Origin: Ignavibacteriales bacterium
GTDB taxonomy: Bacteria > Bacteroidota > Ignavibacteria > UBA10030
Length of the DNA: 35,218 nt
Direction of reading: 5' to 3'
NCBI GenBank assembly: GCA_016194505.1
Contig: JACQBK010000027.1
Span: forward strand, 1-35,218
The notes under the pieces were generated by a model. It did no database searches and was not told the origin of the DNA. It saw only the letters and a program-made list of their open reading frames with translations. Position 1 is the stretch's first letter; every line of letters begins with the position of its first letter. Of the stretch, positions 8,078-16,288 are shown one piece after another. Position numbers and translations under genes: made by a program.

Positions 8078-10288
8078 ATGATTGCGGGAGTGTTAGCAGT
8101 TTCCGCATTACTGTTGCTCTATATCCTTCGCCATCAATTTGAGTATGCGTACGTGTACGGGTATAGCTCACGGGCGTTGCCCCTACATTTGCTCCTAACG
8201 ACATTTTGGGCTGGTCAGGAAGGAAGTTTCCTGCTGTGGGCATTGTGGGGAGCGATTATGGGCATCTTGTTAATGTCGTACACGCGAAAAAAACATATCG
8301 AGCTTGAAACAATGACGGTCTATGCGGTGGTGCAGTCGTTTTTACTGCTCCTGTTAATTGTGAAATCTCCGTTCCAGTACGTTTGGGACGCGCATCCGGG
8401 TCAGTTTGCCGCGGGTGTCGCACCCGTTGATGGACGCGGACTCAATCCGCTTCTTCAAAACGTCTGGATGGTGGCGCATCCTCCGATTTTATTTATAGGT
8501 TTTGCGGCAATGGCTGTTCCGTTTGTATTTGCCATTGCGGCGCTCTGGCGGAAGAACTACACTGATTGGATTGCCAATGCATTTCCCTGGGTGCTCTTCA
8601 GCACCATCGCGCTTGGAGCCGGCATTATGCTTGGCGGCTATTGGGCATACGGCGTTCTCGGTTGGGGCGGATGGTGGGGATGGGATCCGGTGGAAAACTC
8701 CTCGTTAATTCCATGGATTATCGGCGTTGTCTTGATCCATACGATGCTTGTGCAGAAGAAGACGGGTAATCTCGTCCGCTCGAATTTTTTCCTCGGAGTT
8801 CTTTCATATATCTTGGTTGTTTACAGCACGTTCCTTACCCGCAGCGGGATACTGGGCGAGTCTTCCGTCCACTCATTTGTTGATCCCGGCGCTCTTGCGT
8901 ACACGCTTCTCGTCGTATGGATTGTCGGTGCAATTGTATTCGGCTTCGGCATGATTGTTAAGCGATGGAAGGAATTGAAGGGGTTAGCGCAACCCTCTCT
9001 GTTCTTTACGAGAGAATCATTTCTTGGCATCAGCTCTGCCGTTATGGGTGCGAGTGCGCTTATTATTTTATTCGGCACAAGTTGGCCTATTCTTTCGCAT
9101 TCTTCCGTTGAGCCTGCATTTTATGATAAGATGAATCTCCCCATTGCGATCATCCTTGCGCTGCTGCTTGGAGCAAGCTTATTGTTGAAGTGGAAAGAAG
9201 AATCGTTACGCGATCTTCTGAAGAATTCCCTCGTCTCTCTGAGCGTTTCAATTGTTGTGCTCGTGTTGCTAATAATGGCTGGGCTTACCAATATAACGTT
9301 GGGACTATTTGCTTTTGCATCGCTGTTCGCCCTTGTTGTCAATGCGATCAGGTTCTATCGCCTTGGGAAGGAAAATTTGCAATGGACGGGCGGAACGCTC
9401 GCTCACATCGGGTTAGCGTTGTTGTTTCTTGGCATCATTGGCTCCGGGCGTTATGGGCAAAAGGTGACAACCTCGCTTACGCTCAATGAGCCGAGAGAGC
9501 TATTAGGCTATAAGCTGACCTATACAGGCTCTCAACCTGCCGAAGACGGTAAATGGAAATTTAATGTGAGGGTGGAAAGAAACGGGTCGCAATTTTTGCT
9601 TGAGCCTGTCATGTTCCAAAACACCTATAACAATAGTGTGATGAGAAATCCGGATTACGCGAGTTTTCTCACAAGGGATTTTTACATCGAGCCGGTTTCC
9701 CTGGAAGAATCTCAATCGCAGGAGGTAAGCAGCGGTACCACGTTCCAGTTGAAGAAAGGTGAGCCGCAGACGATTGGCGATATGAAGGTAACGTTCCTGC
9801 AGTTCGATATGAACCATGATGGAATGGATAAAATGGCAAGCGGCGGCGGGTTCGGGATTGGCGCTGTATTGGAAGTGAAACGAGGAGATGCCGTTGAACG
9901 CGTTGTTCCCGTCACTATTTATAAGGAAGGTCAAAAGCCGAATATAAAAACCGCCCAAACAAAGGATGGTCAACTTGGTTTTCAGATGTTGAATATGAAT
10001 ATTGATGCTGAGAAAAAATCTTCGGCTATTGAATTAAATGTTACCGGATTGACGGGACAAGCGACACAAGCACCGCCCAAAACGGAAGTCTTAGTAATCG
10101 AAGCAAGCGTGAAGCCCTTCATAAGCTTGATATGGGTTGCAGCCATTTTGATGACGGGCGGCCTTTTTATTTCCTTAACGAATAACCACCATAAGCAAAA
10201 GAACGGACTGCATATTACGTCGCTCAAAAAACCTGTTACGGTTAGAACCCAGCAAGTAGAAGAGCAGGCAGAAGAACAAGCTGTTTAA
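8078..10288 (+). CDS. ccmF: Cytochrome c-type biogenesis protein CcmF
   Basis: Polytopic protein with WAGQEGSFLLWALW and WGGWWGWDPVENSSLIPWI (tryptophan-rich haem-handling motif); reading frame is open upstream to 7961. Confidence 0.9.
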   Translation: MIAGVLAVSALLLLYILRHQFEYAYVYGYSSRALPLHLLLTTFWAGQEGSFLLWALWGAIMGILLMSYTRKKHIELETMTVYAVVQSFLLLLLIVKSPFQYVWDAHPGQFAAGVAPVDGRGLNPLLQNVWMVAHPPILFIGFAAMAVPFVFAIAALWRKNYTDWIANAFPWVLFSTIALGAGIMLGGYWAYGVLGWGGWWGWDPVENSSLIPWIIGVVLIHTMLVQKKTGNLVRSNFFLGVLSYILVVYSTFLTRSGILGESSVHSFVDPGALAYTLLVVWIVGAIVFGFGMIVKRWKELKGLAQPSLFFTRESFLGISSAVMGASALIILFGTSWPILSHSSVEPAFYDKMNLPIAIILALLLGASLLLKWKEESLRDLLKNSLVSLSVSIVVLVLLIMAGLTNITLGLFAFASLFALVVNAIRFYRLGKENLQWTGGTLAHIGLALLFLGIIGSGRYGQKVTTSLTLNEPRELLGYKLTYTGSQPAEDGKWKFNVRVERNGSQFLLEPVMFQNTYNNSVMRNPDYASFLTRDFYIEPVSLEESQSQEVSSGTTFQLKKGEPQTIGDMKVTFLQFDMNHDGMDKMASGGGFGIGAVLEVKRGDAVERVVPVTIYKEGQKPNIKTAQTKDGQLGFQMLNMNIDAEKKSSAIELNVTGLTGQATQAPPKTEVLVIEASVKPFISLIWVAAILMTGGLFISLTNNHHKQKNGLHITSLKKPVTVRTQQVEEQAEEQAV

Positions 10289-10340
10289 TCTTGCGGTTGG
10301 ACCTTCAGAAGGCTAACAACCTCGCTCAAAGGAGCGAACC

Positions 10341-10844
10341 ATGAAAGCGCCCAAAACAATTCTCGTCCCGACAGATCTCTCGGCGTATTCACTCTCGGCA
10401 TTGCAGTATGCAGTAGAAATTGCAAAGTTATTTGAGGCGAAGATCACTGTTCTCCATGTGTGTGAGAACAAGAGGCCGTCAACAAAAAAAAGCGGTGGTA
10501 TTCAAAAGAAAGATTCGCGAAGCAAGGAAGTGAAAAACATCCGCGAGCAGCTTTCCCGACTGTTGGTAAATTATAACGTTGTAGCACAAAGTTTACAAAT
10601 TTTCATTAAACACGGGTCGCCCGTACGCGAGATTATTCACACTTCCCGCGATCTTCCCGCCGATCTTATTGTTATGTCAACACACGGTAGGACAGGCTTG
10701 CACCATGTGCTGATGGGAAGCGTTGCGGAAAAGGTTGTGCGCTATTCTACATGCCCGGTCTTGACGATTAAGCCGGAAGAGTTTCGCGAGCTGATTGATA
10801 TTACGGAAGAGGATATAGCCGATTCTCTCCATACGGCGATTTGA
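10341..10844 (+). CDS. Universal stress protein (UspA family)
   Basis: ILVPTDLSAYSLSALQYAVEIAK start; MSTHGRTGLHHVLMGSVAEKVVRYSTCPVLTIKP nucleotide-binding motif. Confidence 0.93.
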   Translation: MKAPKTILVPTDLSAYSLSALQYAVEIAKLFEAKITVLHVCENKRPSTKKSGGIQKKDSRSKEVKNIREQLSRLLVNYNVVAQSLQIFIKHGSPVREIIHTSRDLPADLIVMSTHGRTGLHHVLMGSVAEKVVRYSTCPVLTIKPEEFRELIDITEEDIADSLHTAI

Positions 10845-10865
10845 AAATAAGGTATAGCTCTTTAC

Positions 10866-10899
10866 AAAGACCGTCGCTTGTTAAGGACGGTCTTTTTTT
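10866..10899 (+). terminator. Rho-independent terminator after usp, overlapping the 3' end of the convergent response-regulator CDS
   Basis: AAAGACCGTC / GACGGTCTTT inverted repeat followed by T8. Confidence 0.8.
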
Positions 10900-11606
10900 T
10901 GGTTATCCGAGCTTTGTGGCGCAGGTTCTTCGGGAAGGGCGTAGAGTTTAAGGCCGCGTAGTTGCTCGTTGAAGATTTCTTCCTGTAACAACGGAAGTCT
11001 CTTGAGGACTTCGGACATGCGGGTTACGTTTTGCTCGACTTCTTTGAGAAACATCCGCATTTCTTCCGAAGATAATTCAGTTGAGGAAGCCATCCTTGCA
11101 GAGGCAAGCCGAACTATTGCCATTGGGTTATTCAATTCATGATGAACGGTTCGGATAATGGTGGTAATCGCATCTAACCGTTGTGTTGTGATCTCGCGTT
11201 GGACTGCTTCCCGCTGGTATTGTTTTTTCTCAAGTCCGGTAATAATCATTTTTTCAAGTATCAATGGATTTGCCAGCTCTTCTTTCGCGAGGAAATCATC
11301 CGCGCCGAGTTTAAAAATATCGTGGACTACCCTATAATCTTGGCTTGCGGAAATGCACACAACGACGGAGTTGTTATCTCTTAAGCGGAGGGTTTTAAGG
11401 AACTCTGCTCCGTTCATGCCGGGGAGATAATAGTCCAATAAAATAATATCGAAGGGTCCTGAAAGTTCAATCATTTTAATCGCATCTTCGGCTGAAGTTA
11501 CGGTGTTGATGCGATAGTTGTATTCCACCGACTTTTTCAGCGCATACCGGAACGACTGCGAGATGCTTGGTTCATCCTCTATTATCAGAACTGAACGAGT
11601 TGTCAT
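10881..11606 (-). CDS. Response regulator with C-terminal HisKA-like (DHp) region, no ATPase domain
   Basis: VLIIEDEPSISQS, DIILLDYYLPGMNGAEFL receiver motifs; VHHELNNPMAIVRLA H-box; ends at 241 aa without HATPase N/G boxes. Confidence 0.85.
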   Translation of the reverse strand: MTTRSVLIIEDEPSISQSFRYALKKSVEYNYRINTVTSAEDAIKMIELSGPFDIILLDYYLPGMNGAEFLKTLRLRDNNSVVVCISASQDYRVVHDIFKLGADDFLAKEELANPLILEKMIITGLEKKQYQREAVQREITTQRLDAITTIIRTVHHELNNPMAIVRLASARMASSTELSSEEMRMFLKEVEQNVTRMSEVLKRLPLLQEEIFNEQLRGLKLYALPEEPAPQSSDNQKKDRP

Positions 11607-11830
11607 GGAATACCTTTTTTCTCAATGATATTCTTAAGTAAGCTACCTTTTTTAAGAAACTCAATAGTTGGTTCCAAAAATTTTAGAAGCTCCATTTCCA
11701 GCCTTAAGAATACCCTTTCTAGCATTCTCAAATATGCGAAACCCCTGTTTTTTTCCTCGATAAAATGCACACAAAGCACCGACCCATACAACCTTCCAAC
11801 GGCACGGTTTTTGACCTCTTTATGTACCAC
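11603..11830 (-). CDS. Small hypothetical protein (75 aa, GTG start) upstream of the response regulator
   Basis: Stop overlaps the response-regulator ATG (ATGA, translational coupling); no recognised family. Confidence 0.4.
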   Translation of the reverse strand: MVHKEVKNRAVGRLYGSVLCVHFIEEKNRGFAYLRMLERVFLRLEMELLKFLEPTIEFLKKGSLLKNIIEKKGIP

Positions 11831-11861
11831 ATATAGCTCATCAACGACTGAGGGTTTTTTT

Positions 11862-12104
11862 ATGATATTCCCGACATATCAAAACGGCAGAGCACTTAAA
11901 TATGTGTATAGCGTTGTAGGGAAATGTGATGGCTGCCAGCTTTGCGAATTTTTAGCTTTTAACAACTTTGGCAGGGTAGCTGGCACAAATCAGTATGAAG
12001 TGTACAAACAGCCCGAAGGATGGGAAGAATTAGAGCAATGCCAGGAAGCGCTTGAGCGTTGCCCGTTCCGGGGAATCAGCAGGGAAGAAGAAGTGGCCTG
12101 GTAG
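11862..12104 (+). CDS. Small ferredoxin-like 4Fe-4S protein
   Basis: 80 aa; CDGCQLCEFLAFNNF ... CQEALERCPFRGI. Confidence 0.75.
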   Translation: MIFPTYQNGRALKYVYSVVGKCDGCQLCEFLAFNNFGRVAGTNQYEVYKQPEGWEELEQCQEALERCPFRGISREEEVAW

Positions 12105-12123
12105 CACCAAGCGAGACAACGAT

Positions 12124-13266
12124 ATGAACATCGGTATTCTTAAAGAAGATGTTTCAGTGGAGCGCCGCGTAGCGCTTTCACCCTCGGGGGTCGAAGTATT
12201 AACCACTGCGGGACATCAAGTATTCGTCTTGCATCAAAGCGCTTCTCTAACGTTGATGACCGATGAGGAATATAGCGCTGCGGGAGCGGTGGTAAGCTAC
12301 AATCTCGAAGAAATTATTAAGCGTTCCGACGTTGTCTTAAAGATCTCCCCCCCTACTCAGGAAGAACTTGTGCTTCTCAACGAAGGACAGGTGTGGTTTT
12401 CTTTCCTACACCTTGCCACCTCTCAGCGCAAGATACTTGAAGCATTGCTTGAGAAGAAAGTTACTGCAGTGGGATATGAGCTTATTGAAAACGAAAGAAA
12501 TAATCTTGCCGTATTGCAAGTCATGAGTGAGATCGCAGGACAGCTTTCAATTCATATCGCAGCGCATTACTTGCAAGGGAAAAAAGGAGGGAGGGGTGTT
12601 TTATTGGGAAGCATTCCTCGCGTGCCTTCTGCCTCTGTCGTAATTGTTGGCGCTGGTGTCGTCGGGAAAACCGCCGCACGTTTGGCGCTTGATATGGGAG
12701 CCGAGGTAACGATTTTGGATAAAGAAGAATCCCGTCTGGATCAACTCCGCTACACCCTGCGCGGCAATCTTACAACCGCGATTGCCAATACTGTGAATCT
12801 TACCGAAGCAACCAGTCGTGCTGATGTTGTCATTGGCGCGGTGCTGATTAAAGGAGAAAAAGCTCCGCATATTATCACTGAAGAGATGGTAAAGAAAATG
12901 AAGGCGGGGTCTGTTATTGTGGATGTCTCGATAGACCAAGGTGGATGCGTTGAAACAAGCAGACCTACGACGTTGGATGATCCCGTGTTCATCCGGCATG
13001 GGGTTCTTCATTATTGTGTTCCGAACATTCCTGCCTCCGTTGCTCGCACAGCAACGATCGGGTTAACGTACGCTCTTTTGCCTTATGTTCTCGATGTCGC
13101 AAAATTAGGTCTTGATGAAGCACTCAAGCGTAATAAAGGGCTTGCGCGAGGTCTTTGCACCTTTAATGGTTGGTGCACAAATCCGGTGATTGCTAAGGCA
13201 TTTGCCTTTGAAACGCGGAGTGTGGAACAAATTTTATCGAATATGATGCAACCTGTAAGGAATTAG
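12124..13266 (+). CDS. ald: Alanine dehydrogenase
   Basis: MNIGILKEDVSVERRVALSPSGVEVL; Rossmann VVIVGAGVVGKTAARLALDMGAEVTILD; IVDVSIDQGGCVETSRPTT. Confidence 0.92.
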   Translation: MNIGILKEDVSVERRVALSPSGVEVLTTAGHQVFVLHQSASLTLMTDEEYSAAGAVVSYNLEEIIKRSDVVLKISPPTQEELVLLNEGQVWFSFLHLATSQRKILEALLEKKVTAVGYELIENERNNLAVLQVMSEIAGQLSIHIAAHYLQGKKGGRGVLLGSIPRVPSASVVIVGAGVVGKTAARLALDMGAEVTILDKEESRLDQLRYTLRGNLTTAIANTVNLTEATSRADVVIGAVLIKGEKAPHIITEEMVKKMKAGSVIVDVSIDQGGCVETSRPTTLDDPVFIRHGVLHYCVPNIPASVARTATIGLTYALLPYVLDVAKLGLDEALKRNKGLARGLCTFNGWCTNPVIAKAFAFETRSVEQILSNMMQPVRN

Positions 13267-13271
13267 AGAGT

Positions 13272-14591
13272 ATGGATTGGCTTTCTCATTATAAAGCAAA
13301 AGTTGTTGCGTTGGAAGAGGCGGTTTCTGTTGTTAAACCCGGCGACCGAATTTTTATTAGCGGCAATGCCGCAACTCCTACCTTATTGACTAACGGCCTT
13401 GTCCAGCGAAAGAACCGCTTGTTTGAAGTTGAAGTGAACCATGTTCTCTTAATGGGCGAAGACCCGTTGACAAAGCCCGGCATGGAAAAGCATTTTCGGC
13501 ATAATTCGTTGTTTGTGGGTGCGGCTGATCGAGAGGCGATTAGTGAAGGGAGATCGGATTATGTGCCTGTGCACCTTTCGGAAATCCCGGCGCTCTTCAC
13601 GGGTCACATCATCCCGCTGGATGTTGCTTTCGTCCACCTCTCGCCGCCAGATGAACATGGCTTTATGAGTTTTGGCGTGGAATGTGCCGCGTCGAAGGCG
13701 GCCGCCGAGAGCGCAAAGATCGTGGTGGCGCAAGTGAACGAACAAATGCCGAGGACGCTGGGAGATGTGTTTATCCATATCTCGCGGGCGCATAAAATTG
13801 TGGAGTGCTCCGAGCCGCTTAAAACTCTGAAAGAAGAGAGCTCTTCTGATACTGAGCGCATGATCGCATCCCATATTGCCCAGCTTGTGGAGGACGGCTC
13901 CACTTTACAGCTTGGCATTGGCGGCATTCCCGATGCAGTCCTTTCTCAGCTTGATGGGAAAAAGGATTTGGGCATTCACACGGAAATGGTTTCGGATGGC
14001 GTGGTCAAAGCCATTGAGCGGGGCATTATTACTAACCACAAAAAGACGCTGCATGCGGGAAAAGTAATTGCAACGTTTGTGTTGGGTTCGCAGAATCTTT
14101 ATTCGTACGTTCACAACAATCCGTTGTTCGAGCTTCATCCCTGCAATTATACCAATAACCCGTTCATCATTTCGCAGAATGAAAAGATGGTTGCGATCAA
14201 CTCCGCTATCGAGGTGGATATTACGGGTCAGGTGTGCGCGGATTCGATCGGACCGAAAATTTACAGCGGGTTTGGCGGGCAAGTGGATTTTATCCGCGGG
14301 GCAGCATATTCGAAAGGAGGAAAGCCGATTATAGCGCTTCCCTCGACGGCAAAGAATGGTACTCTTTCTCGCATCGTTCCCCGTTTGCAGCATGGAGCGG
14401 GGGTCGTTACTTCTCGCGCAGACGTTCACTATGTGGTGACCGAATACGGTGTTGCATCGCTTCACGGGAAAAATTTACGTCAGCGTGCCGAAGCATTGCT
14501 CAAGATTGCGCATCCGAAATTTCAACCTGAGCTTGAGCAATGCCTTCGAAAATCTGAAAAGAAAGAAGTGCGGTTGGAAATTCCCGTATAA
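13272..14591 (+). CDS. Acetyl-CoA hydrolase/CoA-transferase family protein (4-hydroxybutyrate CoA-transferase-like)
   Basis: Full-length family-like sequence: DGSTLQLGIGGIPDAVLSQL, HTEMVSDGVV, GFGGQVDFIRGAAYSKGGKPIIALPST, VVTEYGVASLHGKNLRQRAEAL. Confidence 0.92.
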   Translation: MDWLSHYKAKVVALEEAVSVVKPGDRIFISGNAATPTLLTNGLVQRKNRLFEVEVNHVLLMGEDPLTKPGMEKHFRHNSLFVGAADREAISEGRSDYVPVHLSEIPALFTGHIIPLDVAFVHLSPPDEHGFMSFGVECAASKAAAESAKIVVAQVNEQMPRTLGDVFIHISRAHKIVECSEPLKTLKEESSSDTERMIASHIAQLVEDGSTLQLGIGGIPDAVLSQLDGKKDLGIHTEMVSDGVVKAIERGIITNHKKTLHAGKVIATFVLGSQNLYSYVHNNPLFELHPCNYTNNPFIISQNEKMVAINSAIEVDITGQVCADSIGPKIYSGFGGQVDFIRGAAYSKGGKPIIALPSTAKNGTLSRIVPRLQHGAGVVTSRADVHYVVTEYGVASLHGKNLRQRAEALLKIAHPKFQPELEQCLRKSEKKEVRLEIPV

Positions 14592-14610
14592 CTATAAAGG
14601 AGGGTATTGT

Positions 14611-14961
14611 ATGGAACTTTTTTGGGAACCGTTGCGCCAGCGAGTTTGCGCAAAGTGTATTGATGGGGATGGAAAAGGAAATTGCCGCCTCCCGCAAGGC
14701 GAAGCGTGCGCGCTCGAAGCATTTTTGCCCGAGCTTGTAACGATTGTCTCGACAGTGAAGGCTGATTCCTATCAAAAGTACGTTGAGGCATTACGCGCTT
14801 CGATTTGTACCCAATGCGACCATCAGGTTGACGGGAAGTGCAATAAGCGCGAAACGTTAGAGTGCGCCCTTGACCGCTATTTCCCGGTCGTGCTTGATGT
14901 TATCGAGACAGTCAAAGATGAATTACAGAAAGATGGAACCATAGAGACAACAAAAGTGTAA
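14611..14961 (+). CDS. Cysteine-rich protein with duplicated C-x2-C-x(7-8)-C-x7-C motif
   Basis: CAKCIDGDGKGNCRLPQGEACALE and CTQCDHQVDGKCNKRETLECALD; strong RBS aaaggaggg. Confidence 0.75.
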   Translation: MELFWEPLRQRVCAKCIDGDGKGNCRLPQGEACALEAFLPELVTIVSTVKADSYQKYVEALRASICTQCDHQVDGKCNKRETLECALDRYFPVVLDVIETVKDELQKDGTIETTKV

Positions 14962-14975
14962 GTAAGAGGTTTTAT

Positions 14976-15239
14976 ATGGAATCCAAGCAAGAAATGAAGA
15001 AATCCATTAAGGTCTTGCTCCGGGATGTTAACCGTATCAGCACCATTGTTACTTCGGTGCAGAGGGAATTGCTTCAGGTGGAGTCGCTTCTTCAAAACAA
15101 ATCAAAACTTCCTGAGATGAAAGAAGAACTGAATGAAGCTCATGCCCGCTTGGAAGGAATCCGTGATTTTATTTTGCGGTGTGAACAACGAGCGTTAAAG
15201 CCGAAGACTCAGCCCGAAGATATAGATGTGTGGCTCTGA
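14976..15239 (+). CDS. Small coiled-coil hypothetical protein
   Basis: 87 aa, heptad-like helical sequence; 14-nt gap from preceding CDS. Confidence 0.65.
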   Translation: MESKQEMKKSIKVLLRDVNRISTIVTSVQRELLQVESLLQNKSKLPEMKEELNEAHARLEGIRDFILRCEQRALKPKTQPEDIDVWL

Positions 15240-15268
15240 ACGTTATTTCCATCAAACGAGCGAACAGT

Positions 15269-15400
15269 ATGAACGATCTCTTTGAATTTCTGGGTAATAC
15301 GCTGTTTGGCTTCGGTTTGATTGCGCTTTTGGTGTTTGCCGGTATCGGATGGTATTTGCTAACGATGGCAACGAGAGCAGAACAGCTTAAGCGTTCATAA
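15269..15400 (+). CDS. Small single-TM membrane protein (43 aa), absent from the supplied ORF track
   Basis: MNDLFEFLGNTLFGFGLIALLVFAGIGWYLLTMATRAEQLKRS; in line with the operon and followed by a terminator. Confidence 0.55.
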   Translation: MNDLFEFLGNTLFGFGLIALLVFAGIGWYLLTMATRAEQLKRS

Positions 15401-15449
15401 GGAGTTGCAATCACGGTGTGCCGCGAACCCTCCTTTTGGCACGCCTCTC

Positions 15450-15488
15450 ATGTCCGGTAAGATGGTGGTCTTGCCGGACATTTCCTTT
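15450..15488 (+). terminator. Rho-independent terminator ending the ald/CoA-transferase operon
   Basis: ATGTCCGGTAAGA / TCTTGCCGGACAT (13-bp stem, one G-T pair) followed by T-rich tract. Confidence 0.75.
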
Positions 15489-15501
15489 TTATAAAAAGAG
15501 A

Positions 15502-16227
15502 TCAGCGGATAGGTTGTTCCCAGTACACTGTTTTTGTTACGGCGTTCAGAAACTGGACATGTTTCGGAACGATCTGAAATTTGGCAACCTTCTGAAAATT
15601 GTTTTGCGCCATCTCAATCTTCAATCGGATTTTGAAATACATGTTCGCTTCGTCTGCTTTCGCTTTCTGAGCGATATCGCGCGCAACTTGCCATCGGAAG
15701 TGAGGATCGAATTTTAAATAGACAGAGGACGTCCGATATCCCTTCCTGATCGAATCCGCGATGGCAACATAAGGGTTAGTAGACAAGTCGCAGACAATCG
15801 AAGGAATATTGTAAGGCGCTTCGATCGTGCTAGGGCTAGCGACTTTATAGACTTGATTGTCGGCGTCGTACGAAACCAGCGACGCTTTTAACATCACGCC
15901 GAATGTCCGCTGGTCGAGCTTTTTGTCCTTTATGTATTTCGCGATTTTAGCGATGTATTGTTGCAGCGCCTCCACCATGCGTTTATCAAATTCGACGGTT
16001 GTTTCAAATTCTGTTTTCTTGCCGATAGAAACAGTATAAGCGTCTGTCTCTGTCTTAAGATATGCCCAAGCATCTTTCATGATGGTGGTTACTTCCGCGG
16101 GAGAAAGATTGTCCTCGACCCCTCCCTCCGCCTTTGCTTGTGCAAAGGTTCGAGAGACGGAACATAACAACGTAATACCCAATGCCATCATCGTCGCTTG
16201 AATGAGATATCTTGTTTGAGTCCTCAT
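15502..16227 (-). CDS. Secreted hypothetical protein
   Basis: Signal peptide ...MMALGITLLCSVSRTFAQA; 241 aa; no family recognised. Confidence 0.7.
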   Translation of the reverse strand: MRTQTRYLIQATMMALGITLLCSVSRTFAQAKAEGGVEDNLSPAEVTTIMKDAWAYLKTETDAYTVSIGKKTEFETTVEFDKRMVEALQQYIAKIAKYIKDKKLDQRTFGVMLKASLVSYDADNQVYKVASPSTIEAPYNIPSIVCDLSTNPYVAIADSIRKGYRTSSVYLKFDPHFRWQVARDIAQKAKADEANMYFKIRLKIEMAQNNFQKVAKFQIVPKHVQFLNAVTKTVYWEQPIR

Positions 16228-16288
16228 AATGTTTTCCTTAATGATAAAAAAACAAACGTTTCAATTCTTATCCAAAATCTTTAAACGG

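Noticed and set aside
11625-11861. Long N-terminal extension of the ferredoxin ORF
   Set aside because: Opposes the minus ORF coupled to the response regulator; ferredoxin motif and plausible start begin at 11862
13449-14530. Several long ORFs overlapping the CoA-transferase gene (13449-13874 -, 13905-14465 -, 14068-14334 +)
   Set aside because: Fully contained in a strongly supported CDS with recognisable family motifs; no start signals or domains
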